A DNA stretch of 64,000 nucleotides, from the NCBI RefSeq assembly GCF_029846235.1, contig NZ_JARVWP010000006.1, positions 186,001 to 250,000 on the forward strand, given 5' to 3'. The stretch is from Bradyrhizobium sp. CER78 (GTDB taxonomy: Bacteria; Pseudomonadota; Alphaproteobacteria; Rhizobiales; Xanthobacteraceae). This document shows positions 25,458-33,835 of this stretch, one piece after another. Position 1 is the first letter of the stretch. Every line of letters starts with the position of its first letter. A program made the position numbers and the translations under genes. Under the pieces are notes generated by a model that saw only the letters and a program-made list of their open reading frames with translations, was not told the DNA's origin and ran no database searches.

Positions 25458-27308
25458 TTAGGTAGCCCTTGCTTCGACGACAATGTCCCGTCGAACATCA
25501 AATCCCATGCACTCGAGTCGGAAATTCTTCGATTGCGCCGTAACCTTCAGAATGTTGGCCTTGACCGGCTCGCAAATAGCGTCGTTGGCCTTGATGTCGA
25601 TCGCGTTTGCCGAGAGATCGAAGTCGAACGGGCTGTGCCGTGAGAACGGATTGGCACCGATCATGTCGTAAGCCACACGAACACGTATCGCGCGAGGGTA
25701 GGTCCAGTTTGCCGCACCCGGGCCAGCGGCTATCTCAAACCCTCCTTTCCGAGGTCTGATGGTGATAGCTGTTTCGCGCGGCGGGACATCGACCTTAACC
25801 TTTGTCACTTTTGGCTTTTTGCCCTTTCGCTTTTGATCCTCGTCAAGGATCGCGAAGAAGTCGATGAGCGCATCCTTGTCCTCGCTCTCGGGTTGTTCTG
25901 CAATTAGCCCATAGAAGTGGCGAAGAGAGTGACGGATGGCTGAAAGCGTATCCGCAGGTGAGCGCCAGCCTGTAGCAAGCTTCTTTGCCTTACTGTTCCA
26001 AGCGGTATGTGCCGGGTTTTCGGCATCGCCAAGAAAGCCCGATACGCCTTCGTCGTTCGCAATCAGCGAAGCATAGGCCGCGGCACCGGCGAAGTAACGA
26101 CGTTCACCTGGAAGAGTAACTGCGTTCCTAGCAATCAGCGCAAATGGCTTTTCGTTTTCGGGAAGCGTCTTGAGATAGAGGTCAATATGGCTGCTAAGAT
26201 CGCCGCCGGCTTTGGGCTTCAGCGTTACAGGCACGCGCACGCGCACTAGTTTGCCACTCACAAAGTCTTTCTTCATCTGAGCGATCTGCTCGGGCTTGAA
26301 CGACGCACTATCGAGCTCGGCCTTGCCCAAGGCAGTTTGGGCTGTGGTTTGAGCTGGATCGTCTATCGTCCGGCTGATCTGCTCAACGAAGTCAAACGGG
26401 ATAGGATGGAGAGGTTTATACTTATCTGCAACCGACAAGAACGACGACTTGTCGATCACGACGTTTCCAACCTCGACGATCAATCGACCAGCAAGAATGG
26501 GGAAATAGTAGTTGCTGATCACGCCTGAAATGATCGAAGTCTCGTCAATGCCGTCGAGCAAGTATGGAATTATGAGCGAAAGGCCCGTCTGGTTCTTGCG
26601 AGCCAGGCCGCCGAGCTTACAGAACTGCGCGACTTCCTCGCCCATAATCGGCTGCTGAAGCTGGAGCGGCGCAGACCTTCCGCTGAAATAGAAGCCATGC
26701 GCAGGATGAAAGGAGTTTCCGATCCTGTGGTTCTTCAGGACAACTTGGCCTAGAAGCGACGGCTCGGGGCGATCCGCCGTAACAGTTAGGCCATAAAAGA
26801 GCTTAAGCGCGGAGGCCGACGAATAGACCAGTTTTCCCAAACCCCAGCGTCCGCCGGCCTTGCCCTTTTTCCCGGAGTCGCCTACCGCGCGCCAGAAGCG
26901 ATCGAAATTGCCGCCATCCACATCAACGACGCTGCCGGTAAGCCCGCGCGTATTGAAGTCCTCGATAGCGAGAACGCGAAAGCGCTTGGCCTCTATAGCT
27001 TCGGCGTCAAATTCGCATTCTTTGTAGTGACTCAAGAGTGGTTTGAGCTGCTCGGAAAGCCACTTAGCTTCGGCTCCCGAAACCTCTCGGATTGCGAAGC
27101 GGACCTTCACCGCCACGTTGGGCGATGTTGGCGCGTCCGACGAGTTCTGAATCGATTCTCGAACAAGTGCTTCCGCGAGCGAGACCTCATCGTTGTTGAA
27201 CTGGTCGGCCTGTGTGACCTCCATGCGCACGGAGGACGGCTGGACGCTGTCAAATTCCCAATGCCCCACTTGATTAGTCCCTTTTCCCAATGTTGCAACA
27301 AATAGCAT
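25458..27308 (-). CDS. Island operon gene 2: GHKL (MutL/MORC/Hsp90-like) ATPase
   Basis: 616 aa from the ATG at 27308 (MLFVATLGKGTNQVGHWEF); an earlier in-frame start at 27380 would overlap the upstream gene. The Bergerat ATP site is complete: N box E51SIQNSSDA, giving E-x3-N-x2-D; G1 box EDFNTRGLTG (116-125), a stretched DxGxG; and GGRWGLGKLVYSSASAL (152-168) as G2. Such domains clamp DNA or partners on ATP binding. The remaining about 400 residues are beta-rich with no nuclease motif I can see. The layout fits the MORC-like ATPases reported beside methylase and Vsr genes. It is the core of the island operon. Confidence 0.85.
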   Translation of the reverse strand: MLFVATLGKGTNQVGHWEFDSVQPSSVRMEVTQADQFNNDEVSLAEALVRESIQNSSDAPTSPNVAVKVRFAIREVSGAEAKWLSEQLKPLLSHYKECEFDAEAIEAKRFRVLAIEDFNTRGLTGSVVDVDGGNFDRFWRAVGDSGKKGKAGGRWGLGKLVYSSASALKLFYGLTVTADRPEPSLLGQVVLKNHRIGNSFHPAHGFYFSGRSAPLQLQQPIMGEEVAQFCKLGGLARKNQTGLSLIIPYLLDGIDETSIISGVISNYYFPILAGRLIVEVGNVVIDKSSFLSVADKYKPLHPIPFDFVEQISRTIDDPAQTTAQTALGKAELDSASFKPEQIAQMKKDFVSGKLVRVRVPVTLKPKAGGDLSSHIDLYLKTLPENEKPFALIARNAVTLPGERRYFAGAAAYASLIANDEGVSGFLGDAENPAHTAWNSKAKKLATGWRSPADTLSAIRHSLRHFYGLIAEQPESEDKDALIDFFAILDEDQKRKGKKPKVTKVKVDVPPRETAITIRPRKGGFEIAAGPGAANWTYPRAIRVRVAYDMIGANPFSRHSPFDFDLSANAIDIKANDAICEPVKANILKVTAQSKNFRLECMGFDVRRDIVVEARAT

Positions 27309-27324
27309 CCGCGCGACTTTGCGC

Positions 27325-27924
27325 TCAACCTCGAATTGTAATCTCGATCTGATCCGGGCGAACGCCGAATGTTCGCGCAAGACCCTCCTTTGCCTCGGCC
27401 AGCGTTAATCCCCGGATAGGGACCACGGGAGGCTTGTTTTCAATCTGGTTTGCCTGCGGAGATGTCGCTGCCAACGGCTCCGACCACAGAGCCCTTGCCC
27501 CGAAACCATCCCCCGTTCCGCGAACACCTCGATCATGCTCGTGGAATGGCGCGATCCAGCACGGCACTTTTTCCATGCCCGCCTTCTGCTGAGCTGCGAG
27601 GTTTGCCTCGAAGGCTTCCTTTAGTACCTGCTGATCGAACATGCTGACCGTGACGTCGTCGCCATCGAGCTGGGTGGGCGCCACGATTGCAACGCGATCG
27701 CATTCCGAAAGCCCGCTCCAAGTTCCGTCCGGACGTCGACCAAATGAGATGCGGCCGCCAGAACTTGTTTTGATCACGCAGCGGACTCGCTTGCCGCCTT
27801 CGTCGAACTCGATCCGCTGACCTTTCGCAATTCCTTGGCCCGACACAATTTGGCATGCGCCATGGCGGGCGCGGACCTTGTCATGAACCATAGAGAGAAG
27901 CGCCTCTCCGCTAGGTCTCTTCAC
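27325..27924 (-). CDS. Island operon gene 1: 199-aa protein with PD-(D/E)XK-like core pattern
   Basis: 199 aa from a GTG at 27924, preceded by GAGGAG at 6-7 bases, a strong ribosome site. RIEFDEGGKRVRCVIKTSSGG (about residues 37-57) then ISFGRRPDGTWSGLSECDRVAIV reads like the D...xxK strand pair and following strand of PD-(D/E)XK nucleases. However, the acidic residue of the (D/E)xK pair is Val (VIK). The C-terminus LTLAEAKEGLARTFGVRPDQIEITIRG looks like a separate small module. The fold assignment is inference. It is the first gene of the operon, ending 16 bases before the ATPase start. Confidence 0.7.
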   Translation of the reverse strand: MKRPSGEALLSMVHDKVRARHGACQIVSGQGIAKGQRIEFDEGGKRVRCVIKTSSGGRISFGRRPDGTWSGLSECDRVAIVAPTQLDGDDVTVSMFDQQVLKEAFEANLAAQQKAGMEKVPCWIAPFHEHDRGVRGTGDGFGARALWSEPLAATSPQANQIENKPPVVPIRGLTLAEAKEGLARTFGVRPDQIEITIRG

Positions 27925-27944
27925 TGAAGTCTCCTCGGATGGAA

Positions 27945-27998
27945 CCCGACCTTTCTAAGGTATCGAAATTAGACCGTCAAGAACATTCCTAAGGTATC
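27945..27998 (-). promoter_or_regulatory. Predicted promoter of the island operon with duplicated 10-bp operator-like motif
   Basis: On the minus strand, -35 TTGACG (27980-27975), a 17-base spacer and -10 TAGAAA (27957-27952) place a start near 27945, about 20 bases before the GTG. The 10-mer CTAAGGTATC occurs at 27955-27964, overlapping the -10, and again at 27989-27998, just upstream of the -35, exactly 34 bases apart. This is the arrangement of a repressor that loops or covers the promoter. No regulator gene is visible in the operon. Confidence 0.55.
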
Positions 27999-28004
27999 TT
28001 CATA

Positions 28005-28032
28005 GGTAACTTCTGACCAAGACAAAGTTACC
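28005..28032. promoter_or_regulatory. Inverted repeat GGTAACTT-N12-AAGTTACC upstream of the island operon
   Basis: A perfect 8-base inverted repeat (28005-28012 and 28025-28032) seven bases beyond the second CTAAGGTATC copy. GGTAACTT appears again at about 28100. It may be a further operator or the edge of the island. The region 27925-28253 holds no credible gene. Confidence 0.4.
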
Positions 28033-28253
28033 TTGTGTGCGACAGTAAATGGCCTTTTGCGCCTAGAAGGACGGCGCCATGGGGCCCCAAAAGGGTCGGT
28101 AACTTTGGAGAAAAAATTGGCTGATGGCCTGCATCGGCTTGACCGAGGGCCCGGCTCAATTGGTAGTTACTAGGTGGTTCCAGGCAAGCAAAGCTTGTCC
28201 TCGGATCAGCGGAGATGAGCCACAAAAAAGAGCTATTTTCGAAGGGAAAAGCG

Positions 28254-28329
28254 TGGTGCCGCAAGAGGGACTCGAACCCCCGACCCCGTCATTACGAATG
28301 ACGTGCTCTACCAACTGAGCTATTGCGGC
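28254..28329 (-). tRNA. tRNA-Thr (CGT)
   Basis: 76 bases with encoded CCA. Acceptor GCCGCAA pairs with TTGCGGC, the D arm is GCTC...GAGC, the anticodon stem CGTCA/TGACG encloses TTCGTAA with anticodon CGT (reads ACG, threonine), and the T arm is GGGGG-TTCGAGT-CCCTC. Its 3' end faces the accessory island. Confidence 0.96.
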
Positions 28330-28399
28330 GAACCGGTCGGCAACTGCCTGATCACGCGGCCACCTGATATCGGGCATGACCCCGATTGGCAAGATTGAC

Positions 28400-28434
28400 G
28401 CGGTTATTTAACCGCACACCCGGTTATCTAACCG
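28400..28434. repeat. Tandem dyads GCGGTTA-TT-TAACCGC and CGGTTA-TC-TAACCG
   Basis: Two short palindromes at 28400-28415 and 28421-28434, just after the hemY stop (minus strand) and before the tRNA. They may serve as the hemY transcription end or as a protein site; no T-run follows on the minus strand. Confidence 0.45.
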
Positions 28435-28438
28435 CGAA

Positions 28439-30220
28439 TCAGCTTCCCAAACGTGACAGAAATCCGCGCCAACCGCCGATCTGGGCCTTGGGCGGGCCGA
28501 TTTGTTCCGCAAACTCGTCCACGGCACCGTCCTCGTCGACCCCGGGGTCATCAGGGGCCCGGATGATCGGAATCACGGCCGGAATTGGCGCCGGCGGTGC
28601 CTTGGGCAGATCGGTCCGGGAACGGAACAGCGGGGCCGGCGCCGGAGGCGCCGATTCGGCCGCCGGCGGCGGAGCGGGCTCCGGTGCCGGGGTGCCGTCC
28701 GAAGCGGGGGCCGGCTCGGCCTCGATGGCTGCCGGCAGCGGGGCGTTATCCTGCACGGTCGGCGTGGCGGGCTCGACGGGTTTGGGCTCAATCGGCTTGG
28801 CCTCGGCCATCTCAGCCGGCTTGGCTGCCTCCGGCTCGATGGCCACCTCCTCAGTCGGTTCTTTGGGCTGCTCGACCCGACGCGGCGCCAGCATCGCCTC
28901 CTCGAACGGCGAGGGCTCGATCGCATTGCCCTTGTCGGACGGCAGCGCCGCCACCGGCGTCTGCCACTGGAAGGCATCGAGGCGGCCGGTGACCGGCGAC
29001 ACCGGACGCCAGCGGTCCGAGACATAACCGTCCGCGGTCCATGCCGGATCGTGCAGCGCGCGCACCGCGCGCAAGGTCCAGGCCCGCGCCCGGCCGCTGT
29101 CGCCATGCTCGGTGCGCTCGATCTCGGCCATCAACAGCGCGACGCGCTGCGTCGGTGCCGCTGTGAACGGCTCCAGCGCGGCGCGCGCTTTCGCAAACTC
29201 GGACGCATCGATCGCGGCGCGCGCGATCGCCAGCGCGCCCTCGATGTTGCCGGGCGTCTTCGCCGCCAGCGTCTCGACCCGCACCAGGCGCTGGCGCGCG
29301 GAATCGCCGAGCCGCACATGCGAATAGGCGTCGGCGAGATCGGGGTGCGGCTGCGCCAGCCACGCGGTCTCGACGATCCGCATGGCGCGACGGATCTGAT
29401 GCGCCTCGCTCTCGAATTTGGCGGCGAGCACCGCGGCCGGGATCAGCGTCGGCGCCAGCTTGAGCGCCTCCATCGCACTCGAGCGCGACAGGTCACGATC
29501 GACGGTCTCGAGCTCCATCGCGCGCGCCGTGAGCAGCACGCCGCGCTGCCGCCGATAGGTCGCCTTGTCGATCAGTCCGGCGGTCTGGTTGTTGTCGATG
29601 ATCGACAGCGCGCCGGCCCAATCACCCTTGGCGCAGCAGAAACCGAGCACCGCATGCGAAGCCCATGACGAGGACGGCGACGTCTTCAGCGCTTCCTCGG
29701 CGATCATCACGGCCGCCACCGGATCGTCGGCGCGCTGCGCCTCGATGAACAGGCCGCGCAGGCCGAGCAGCCGCGTGTCGGCGCGCTCGGCCATGGCGCG
29801 GAAGGCGCGCTGCGCGCCGTCGCGATCGCCGTCGAGCTGCGCCGATTGCGCGTGCAGCAACAGCGCCAGCGGATCGCCTGCCGCGTGACGCCGCGCCACC
29901 TCCGCATGCGCACGCGCCGCCGACGAATCGCCATGCCCGATCGCGAGCAGGCCTTGCGTGATGGCGTGACGGCCGCGGGCGTGGCGCCGCTCGCGCTGGC
30001 CGCGGCGGATGTGCCCGGGGACCTTCCACAGCGCGCGCAGGATCACGCCCGCGACCATCGCGACGACGATGACGAGGCCGAGCAGGTACATCGGCTGCTT
30101 GGACGTCAGCCGCAAGCCGCCCCAATTCAGCACGAGATCGCCGGGCTGATCGGCCAACCAGGCGGCACCCGCTGCAGCGAGCGCGATCAGCAGCAGGAAC
30201 AGAATGATCCGGATCATCAA
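28439..30220 (-). CDS. hemY: HemY-type protein (heme biosynthesis-associated TPR membrane protein)
   Basis: 593 aa. It opens MMIRIILFLLLIALAAAGAAWLADQPGDLVLNW, with a second helix at about residues 45-65. The GQRERRHARGRHAITQGLLAIGHGD block is the HemY_N signature, followed by TPR-like helices to about residue 400. The C-terminal 170 residues are a Pro/Glu/Ala-rich tail, as usual in Bradyrhizobium. This is not the protoporphyrinogen oxidase also called HemY; the exact role in tetrapyrrole metabolism is unclear. It is the third gene of hemD - mic60 - hemY, 17 bases after the Mic60-like stop. Confidence 0.9.
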   Translation of the reverse strand: MMIRIILFLLLIALAAAGAAWLADQPGDLVLNWGGLRLTSKQPMYLLGLVIVVAMVAGVILRALWKVPGHIRRGQRERRHARGRHAITQGLLAIGHGDSSAARAHAEVARRHAAGDPLALLLHAQSAQLDGDRDGAQRAFRAMAERADTRLLGLRGLFIEAQRADDPVAAVMIAEEALKTSPSSSWASHAVLGFCCAKGDWAGALSIIDNNQTAGLIDKATYRRQRGVLLTARAMELETVDRDLSRSSAMEALKLAPTLIPAAVLAAKFESEAHQIRRAMRIVETAWLAQPHPDLADAYSHVRLGDSARQRLVRVETLAAKTPGNIEGALAIARAAIDASEFAKARAALEPFTAAPTQRVALLMAEIERTEHGDSGRARAWTLRAVRALHDPAWTADGYVSDRWRPVSPVTGRLDAFQWQTPVAALPSDKGNAIEPSPFEEAMLAPRRVEQPKEPTEEVAIEPEAAKPAEMAEAKPIEPKPVEPATPTVQDNAPLPAAIEAEPAPASDGTPAPEPAPPPAAESAPPAPAPLFRSRTDLPKAPPAPIPAVIPIIRAPDDPGVDEDGAVDEFAEQIGPPKAQIGGWRGFLSRLGS

Positions 30221-30237
30221 GAACCTATTGCAAGAAT

Positions 30238-31479
30238 CTATTGATTGACCGTGGCGAGCGCCGCCATGGCGTTGTCGGCAAATTTCCGCGACGCGTCGAG
30301 CGCGGCGCGGCGCGCGTCCACCTTGGCGAGCCAGGGTTGCGCCGCCGTGCGATCGGCCGGCGGCAACGACTTCAATTCGCGTTCGGTCAATGCGAGATCA
30401 TTATGCACGGCGGCGGATGTCACGCGCGCGACGATGCTGCCGCGGTCGGTGCCCGTGCCGTCGGTCCGCTCGATGCGGATCAGCTTGGACGCACCGGCCT
30501 GCAGACGATCGACCAGCCCGGTGCTGGCTGCCGCAGCTTCCGGCGGCGGCGGTGCGAGCTGCGGCACGATCTCGATCAGCTCGCGGCATAGTTTGTTCGG
30601 ATTCGGCACGCCCGAAGCAGCGAAGACGTCGAGCGGTTTCAGCAGGTCGGGATTGTCGCTGATCGCTTTGGCGGCCTCGAGCGCCGAGGCGTAGGGATCG
30701 CCGTGACGCACCGCGACGTCGAGCAGCGATGCGGCGACCACGCGCCGCAGCGGCACGTCGTCCGCCTTCGCCTCGGCCTTGGTGTCGGCGATCTTGCTGT
30801 CTTGCCTCGCGATCGCGGCGCCCTGCGCCTTCACGGCGCCCTCGACCTTGTCGATCCGCGCCGTGATGCCGGAGATGTCGGGCGCAGCCGCGCCATCGCG
30901 CGGCGCGGCCTTCGCATCATTGACCGCAGCGGCAAGCTTGTCGGATTGCGCCCGCGTCGCGGCGAGCTCGGAGCGCAACGCGGCGATCGACTTGTCGAGC
31001 GCCTCGAGCCGCGCGGTTGCCGCTGGATCGGCGGCCGCGGCGAGCGGCTTGCTGGCCTTCGACTCAAGCGCGCTGATACGCGTGCCGAGCTCGTCGACCG
31101 TTGCGGCACTGGGCTGCGGCGCGGGCGCCGGCGGCACCGCGGGCCAGCCGAGCAGCCAGCCGACCCCGATCACCAGCGCCGCGGCGACCGCGCCCGATAC
31201 CGGCGCCACCACCCAGGGCGACACCGGCCGCGGCGGCTCGGACGGCGCGGAGGCGGCCTCGGGCTGCGGCTCTGCATGAGGGGCAGGATCGGGATGGGGC
31301 TCCGCCTCAGGCGCCGCCGCTTCCGCTGCCTTGTCAGCGTCGCTGGCGGCTTCCGCGCTGCCCTCGGCCTTCGACGGCTCGCTGGAGATCTCGGTCGCCT
31401 GAAGATCGATGGTCGGCGGCGCGCGCTTGGGCCGGGAATCCGGCGAAGGTCCTGTGTCGTCGGGCCTTTCTTCAGCCAT
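30238..31479 (-). CDS. Mitofilin/Mic60-like inner-membrane protein
   Basis: 413 aa from the ATG at 31479 (MAEERPDDTGPSP). The N-terminal about 85 residues are cytoplasmic, acidic and Pro-rich. One membrane helix follows (PWVVAPVSGAVAAALVIGVGWLLG, about 90-113), then a coiled coil (LEALDKSIAALRSELAATRAQ) and a C-terminal mitofilin signature region (LCRELIEIVPQL; ERELKSLPPADRTAAQPW). Alphaproteobacterial members are regarded as homologues of mitochondrial Mic60, which shapes cristae. The location between hemD and hemY is the known conserved neighbourhood. Confidence 0.88.
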   Translation of the reverse strand: MAEERPDDTGPSPDSRPKRAPPTIDLQATEISSEPSKAEGSAEAASDADKAAEAAAPEAEPHPDPAPHAEPQPEAASAPSEPPRPVSPWVVAPVSGAVAAALVIGVGWLLGWPAVPPAPAPQPSAATVDELGTRISALESKASKPLAAAADPAATARLEALDKSIAALRSELAATRAQSDKLAAAVNDAKAAPRDGAAAPDISGITARIDKVEGAVKAQGAAIARQDSKIADTKAEAKADDVPLRRVVAASLLDVAVRHGDPYASALEAAKAISDNPDLLKPLDVFAASGVPNPNKLCRELIEIVPQLAPPPPEAAAASTGLVDRLQAGASKLIRIERTDGTGTDRGSIVARVTSAAVHNDLALTERELKSLPPADRTAAQPWLAKVDARRAALDASRKFADNAMAALATVNQ

Positions 31480-31536
31480 CGCGAGGGTCCTCAAAACTAC
31501 TGGCCGCACACTCTACCAGAATCGGCCCGGGTTCTT

Positions 31537-31561
31537 AGAGCACGATCCGAAAATCGGAGCA
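31537..31561. repeat. Fragment of the GATC-ended palindromic repeat
   Basis: AGAGCACGATCCGAAAATCGGAGCA resembles one arm of the family with a small private hairpin (CCGA/TCGG). It lies in the hemD-mic60 gap. Confidence 0.5.
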
Positions 31562-31600
31562 TTGCCTAACATCATGGTCAGACGAAAGAATTAATTCCGG

Positions 31601-32329
31601 TCACGGCCGCAGGGCGCGGTCGAGCGCCTCCAGCAGGGCATTTTCGTCCGGCCGCGCCGCCACCACCACCTTGGTCGCGCCGGCGTCATGGAGCACGGAG
31701 GCGACCGCCGCCGAGATGCAGCATTGCGGCAGCGCGAGCGCCGAAATCTCCAGGCCGTCGGCCCGGATTGCGTCCAGGAACGCCTGCGCGCTGCGGCGGG
31801 AATAATGCAGCACCGCCGTGATCCGGTTCGCCATGAAGGCGTCGCTGACCTCCCTTGGAAGAGCGGCCACCGGCGCCATCCGGTAGGTGGTGTGGGTGAC
31901 GACCGTCAGGCCCTTTTCGCTGAGTTCGCCGGCGAGATCGCGCGACAGGTCGGCGCCGGCGAGATAGAGCAGCGTGGCGGACGCGGGCAGTTCGCCGGCC
32001 TTGACCCGCGCCAGCACGAGATCGCGCAGCGAGATCGCATCGCCCTTGGCCGCGATCACCCTGTCGAAGCCCGCGGCGCGCGCGGCATCGGCGGTGTGGG
32101 CCCCGACCGCGAACAGCGGCAGCCGCAACAGCCGGCTGCCGGCAAGATCGATGGCCCGCGGCGCATTGGCGCTGGTCAGGATGACCGCGTCATAATCCGC
32201 ATCGTCGTCATGGAACGGCAACGGCTCGAAGCGCAGCACCGGCGCCGCGATCGCCTCAAAGCCGCGTTGGCGCAGCGTCGCGAGCGTCGCCTCATTGTCC
32301 GGATGCGGTCGTGTGACAAGGATGGTCAC
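31601..32329 (-). CDS. hemD: Uroporphyrinogen-III synthase
   Basis: 242 aa from a GTG at 32329. It closes hydroxymethylbilane to uroporphyrinogen III, inverting ring D. The family is poorly conserved, but the start [34 protein letters not shown], the [12 protein letters not shown] block, [16 protein letters not shown] and the C-terminal [14 protein letters not shown] are typical. Genomic context (mic60 and hemY downstream, tsaD divergent) agrees. hemC is not in the window. Confidence 0.92.
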   Translation of the reverse strand: MTILVTRPHPDNEATLATLRQRGFEAIAAPVLRFEPLPFHDDDADYDAVILTSANAPRAIDLAGSRLLRLPLFAVGAHTADAARAAGFDRVIAAKGDAISLRDLVLARVKAGELPASATLLYLAGADLSRDLAGELSEKGLTVVTHTTYRMAPVAALPREVSDAFMANRITAVLHYSRRSAQAFLDAIRADGLEISALALPQCCISAAVASVLHDAGATKVVVAARPDENALLEALDRALRP

Positions 32330-32431
32330 GGGTCAGGCCTCCCGCATTACGAATTGGCCCCTGCAGATTGGACCTTGGCGACCGATTGCACTTTGAGACC
32401 TCGCAATGCTACCCCGGAGGGGACATTTGAT

Positions 32432-32478
32432 GAGCATGATCTTGCCGGAAACCGGTTCCGGCCTGTCCGGATCATGCT
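32432..32478. repeat. GATC-ended palindromic repeat, copy 3
   Basis: GAGCATGATCTTGCCGGAAACCGG paired with CCGGCCTGTCCGGATCATGCT. It sits between divergent hemD and tsaD, where an in-frame ATG (32474) inside the repeat would wrongly extend tsaD. Confidence 0.72.
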
Positions 32479-32515
32479 GGTAGCACAAGGGCCGAAATTG
32501 GGACACGAACCACCG

Positions 32516-33589
32516 ATGCTGGTGTTGGGGATCGAGACCACCTGCGATGAAACCGCAGCCGCCGTGGTCGAGCGCCAGCCTGACGGGCAGGCGAAAATCC
32601 TCTCCAACGTCGTGCGCTCGCAGACCGACGAGCACGCCCGCTTCGGCGGCGTGGTGCCGGAGATCGCGGCGCGCGCCCATGTCGACCTGCTCGACGGCAT
32701 CGTCGCCTCCGCCATGAAGGAGGCCGGTGTCGGCTACGGACAATTGTCGGCGGTGGCGGCTGCCGCCGGCCCCGGCCTGATCGGCGGCGTGATCGTCGGT
32801 CTCACCACCGCGAAAGCGATCGCGATGGTGCACGACACGCCGCTGATTGCGGTGAACCATCTCGAGGCGCACGCGCTGACGCCGCGGCTGACCTGCGCGC
32901 TGGCGTTTCCCTATTGCCTATTCCTGGCCTCGGGCGGCCACACCCAGATCGTCGCCGTGGTCGGCGTCGGCGAATATGTCCGGCTCGGCACCACGGTCGA
33001 CGATGCGATGGGCGAGGCGTTCGACAAGGTCGCGAAGATGCTGTCGCTGCCCTACCCCGGCGGACCGCAGGTCGAGCGCGTGGCGGCCGGCGGCGACCCG
33101 ACGCGGTTCGCGTTTCCGCGCCCGATGCTCGGCCGCCCCGATGCGAATTTCTCGCTGTCGGGATTGAAGACGGCGGTGCGCAACGAAGCGAGCCGGCTGG
33201 AGCCGCTCGAGCCGCAGGACATCAGCGACCTCTGCGCCAGCTTCCAGGCCGCGGTGCTGGAAGCGACCGCCGACCGGCTGACCGTCGGCTTGAAGCTGTT
33301 CCAGGAGCGATTCGGCACGCCGCGCGCGCTGGTCGCGGCCGGCGGCGTCGCCGCCAACCATGCCATTCGCAGCGCGCTGCAGGATGTCGCGGCGAAGGCG
33401 CAGACCACGCTGATCATTCCGCCGCCGGCGCTCTGCACCGACAACGGCGCGATGATCGCCTGGGCCGGCGCCGAGCGGATGGCGCTCGGCCTCATCGACA
33501 CGCTGGAAGCGCCGCCGCGGGCACGCTGGCTGCTCGATGCCAACGCCAAGGCGCCGGCCGGCCACGCCAACAGCCGCGCCGGATATTGA
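32516..33589 (+). CDS. tsaD: tRNA N6-threonylcarbamoyladenosine transferase subunit TsaD
   Basis: 357 aa from the ATG at 32516, where the conserved [18 protein letters not shown] begins. TsaD transfers threonylcarbamoyl to A37 of ANN-reading tRNAs with TsaB/Tsa[14 protein letters not shown] has the H-x3-H metal site, [14 protein letters not shown] and [11 protein letters not shown] are nucleotide-binding blocks, [12 protein letters not shown] and [12 protein letters not shown] close the site. The frame stays open far upstream, but that part is the complement of hemD. gpsA follows on the same strand. Confidence 0.97.
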   Translation: MLVLGIETTCDETAAAVVERQPDGQAKILSNVVRSQTDEHARFGGVVPEIAARAHVDLLDGIVASAMKEAGVGYGQLSAVAAAAGPGLIGGVIVGLTTAKAIAMVHDTPLIAVNHLEAHALTPRLTCALAFPYCLFLASGGHTQIVAVVGVGEYVRLGTTVDDAMGEAFDKVAKMLSLPYPGGPQVERVAAGGDPTRFAFPRPMLGRPDANFSLSGLKTAVRNEASRLEPLEPQDISDLCASFQAAVLEATADRLTVGLKLFQERFGTPRALVAAGGVAANHAIRSALQDVAAKAQTTLIIPPPALCTDNGAMIAWAGAERMALGLIDTLEAPPRARWLLDANAKAPAGHANSRAGY

Positions 33590-33624
33590 GTCATGTTTAA
33601 CAACGCGCGCCACGGACACCGCTT

Positions 33625-33810
33625 CACCTCGCCCCGCTTGCGGGGAGAGGCACAGGCCGCATCTCGCGGCCGTCCAAAACAACGCCGAAGCAAAGCTTCG
33701 GCTATGTTGCATCGAAGATGCAATCCGGGTGAGGGGGGCTCTCCACACGCCAGGCGCCTGCGGATGCAGCCCCTCACCCCAACCCTCTCCCCGCAAGAGC
33801 GGGGCGAGGG
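33625..33810. repeat. Composite hairpin repeat between tsaD and gpsA
   Basis: CACCTCGCCCCGCTTGCGGGGAGAGG at the left and ACCCTCTCCCCGCAAGAGCGGGGCGAGG at the right, with inner AGCAAAGCTTCGGCTATG and GATGCAATCCGGGTGAGGGG segments. It belongs to a broad CTCTCCCC/GGTGAGGGG family also at 42667, 54014, 57355, 59791 and 61021. Confidence 0.65.
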
Positions 33811-33835
33811 AGCGCAGTCGAGCTAGGGGTTTCCG

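Noticed and set aside
21161..28253. Search for an integrase, transposase or duplicated tRNA-Thr 3' end around the island
   Set aside because: None found by reading both strands, so no mobile element is annotated.
32474..32515. Upstream ATG for tsaD inside the palindromic repeat
   Set aside because: The conserved TsaD N-terminus starts at 32516; the extra residues come from repeat DNA.
33595..33835. CRISPR-like look of repeated CTCTCCCC/GGTGAGGGG segments
   Set aside because: Units are unevenly spaced, inverted rather than direct, and there are no spacers or cas genes; they are hairpin repeats.
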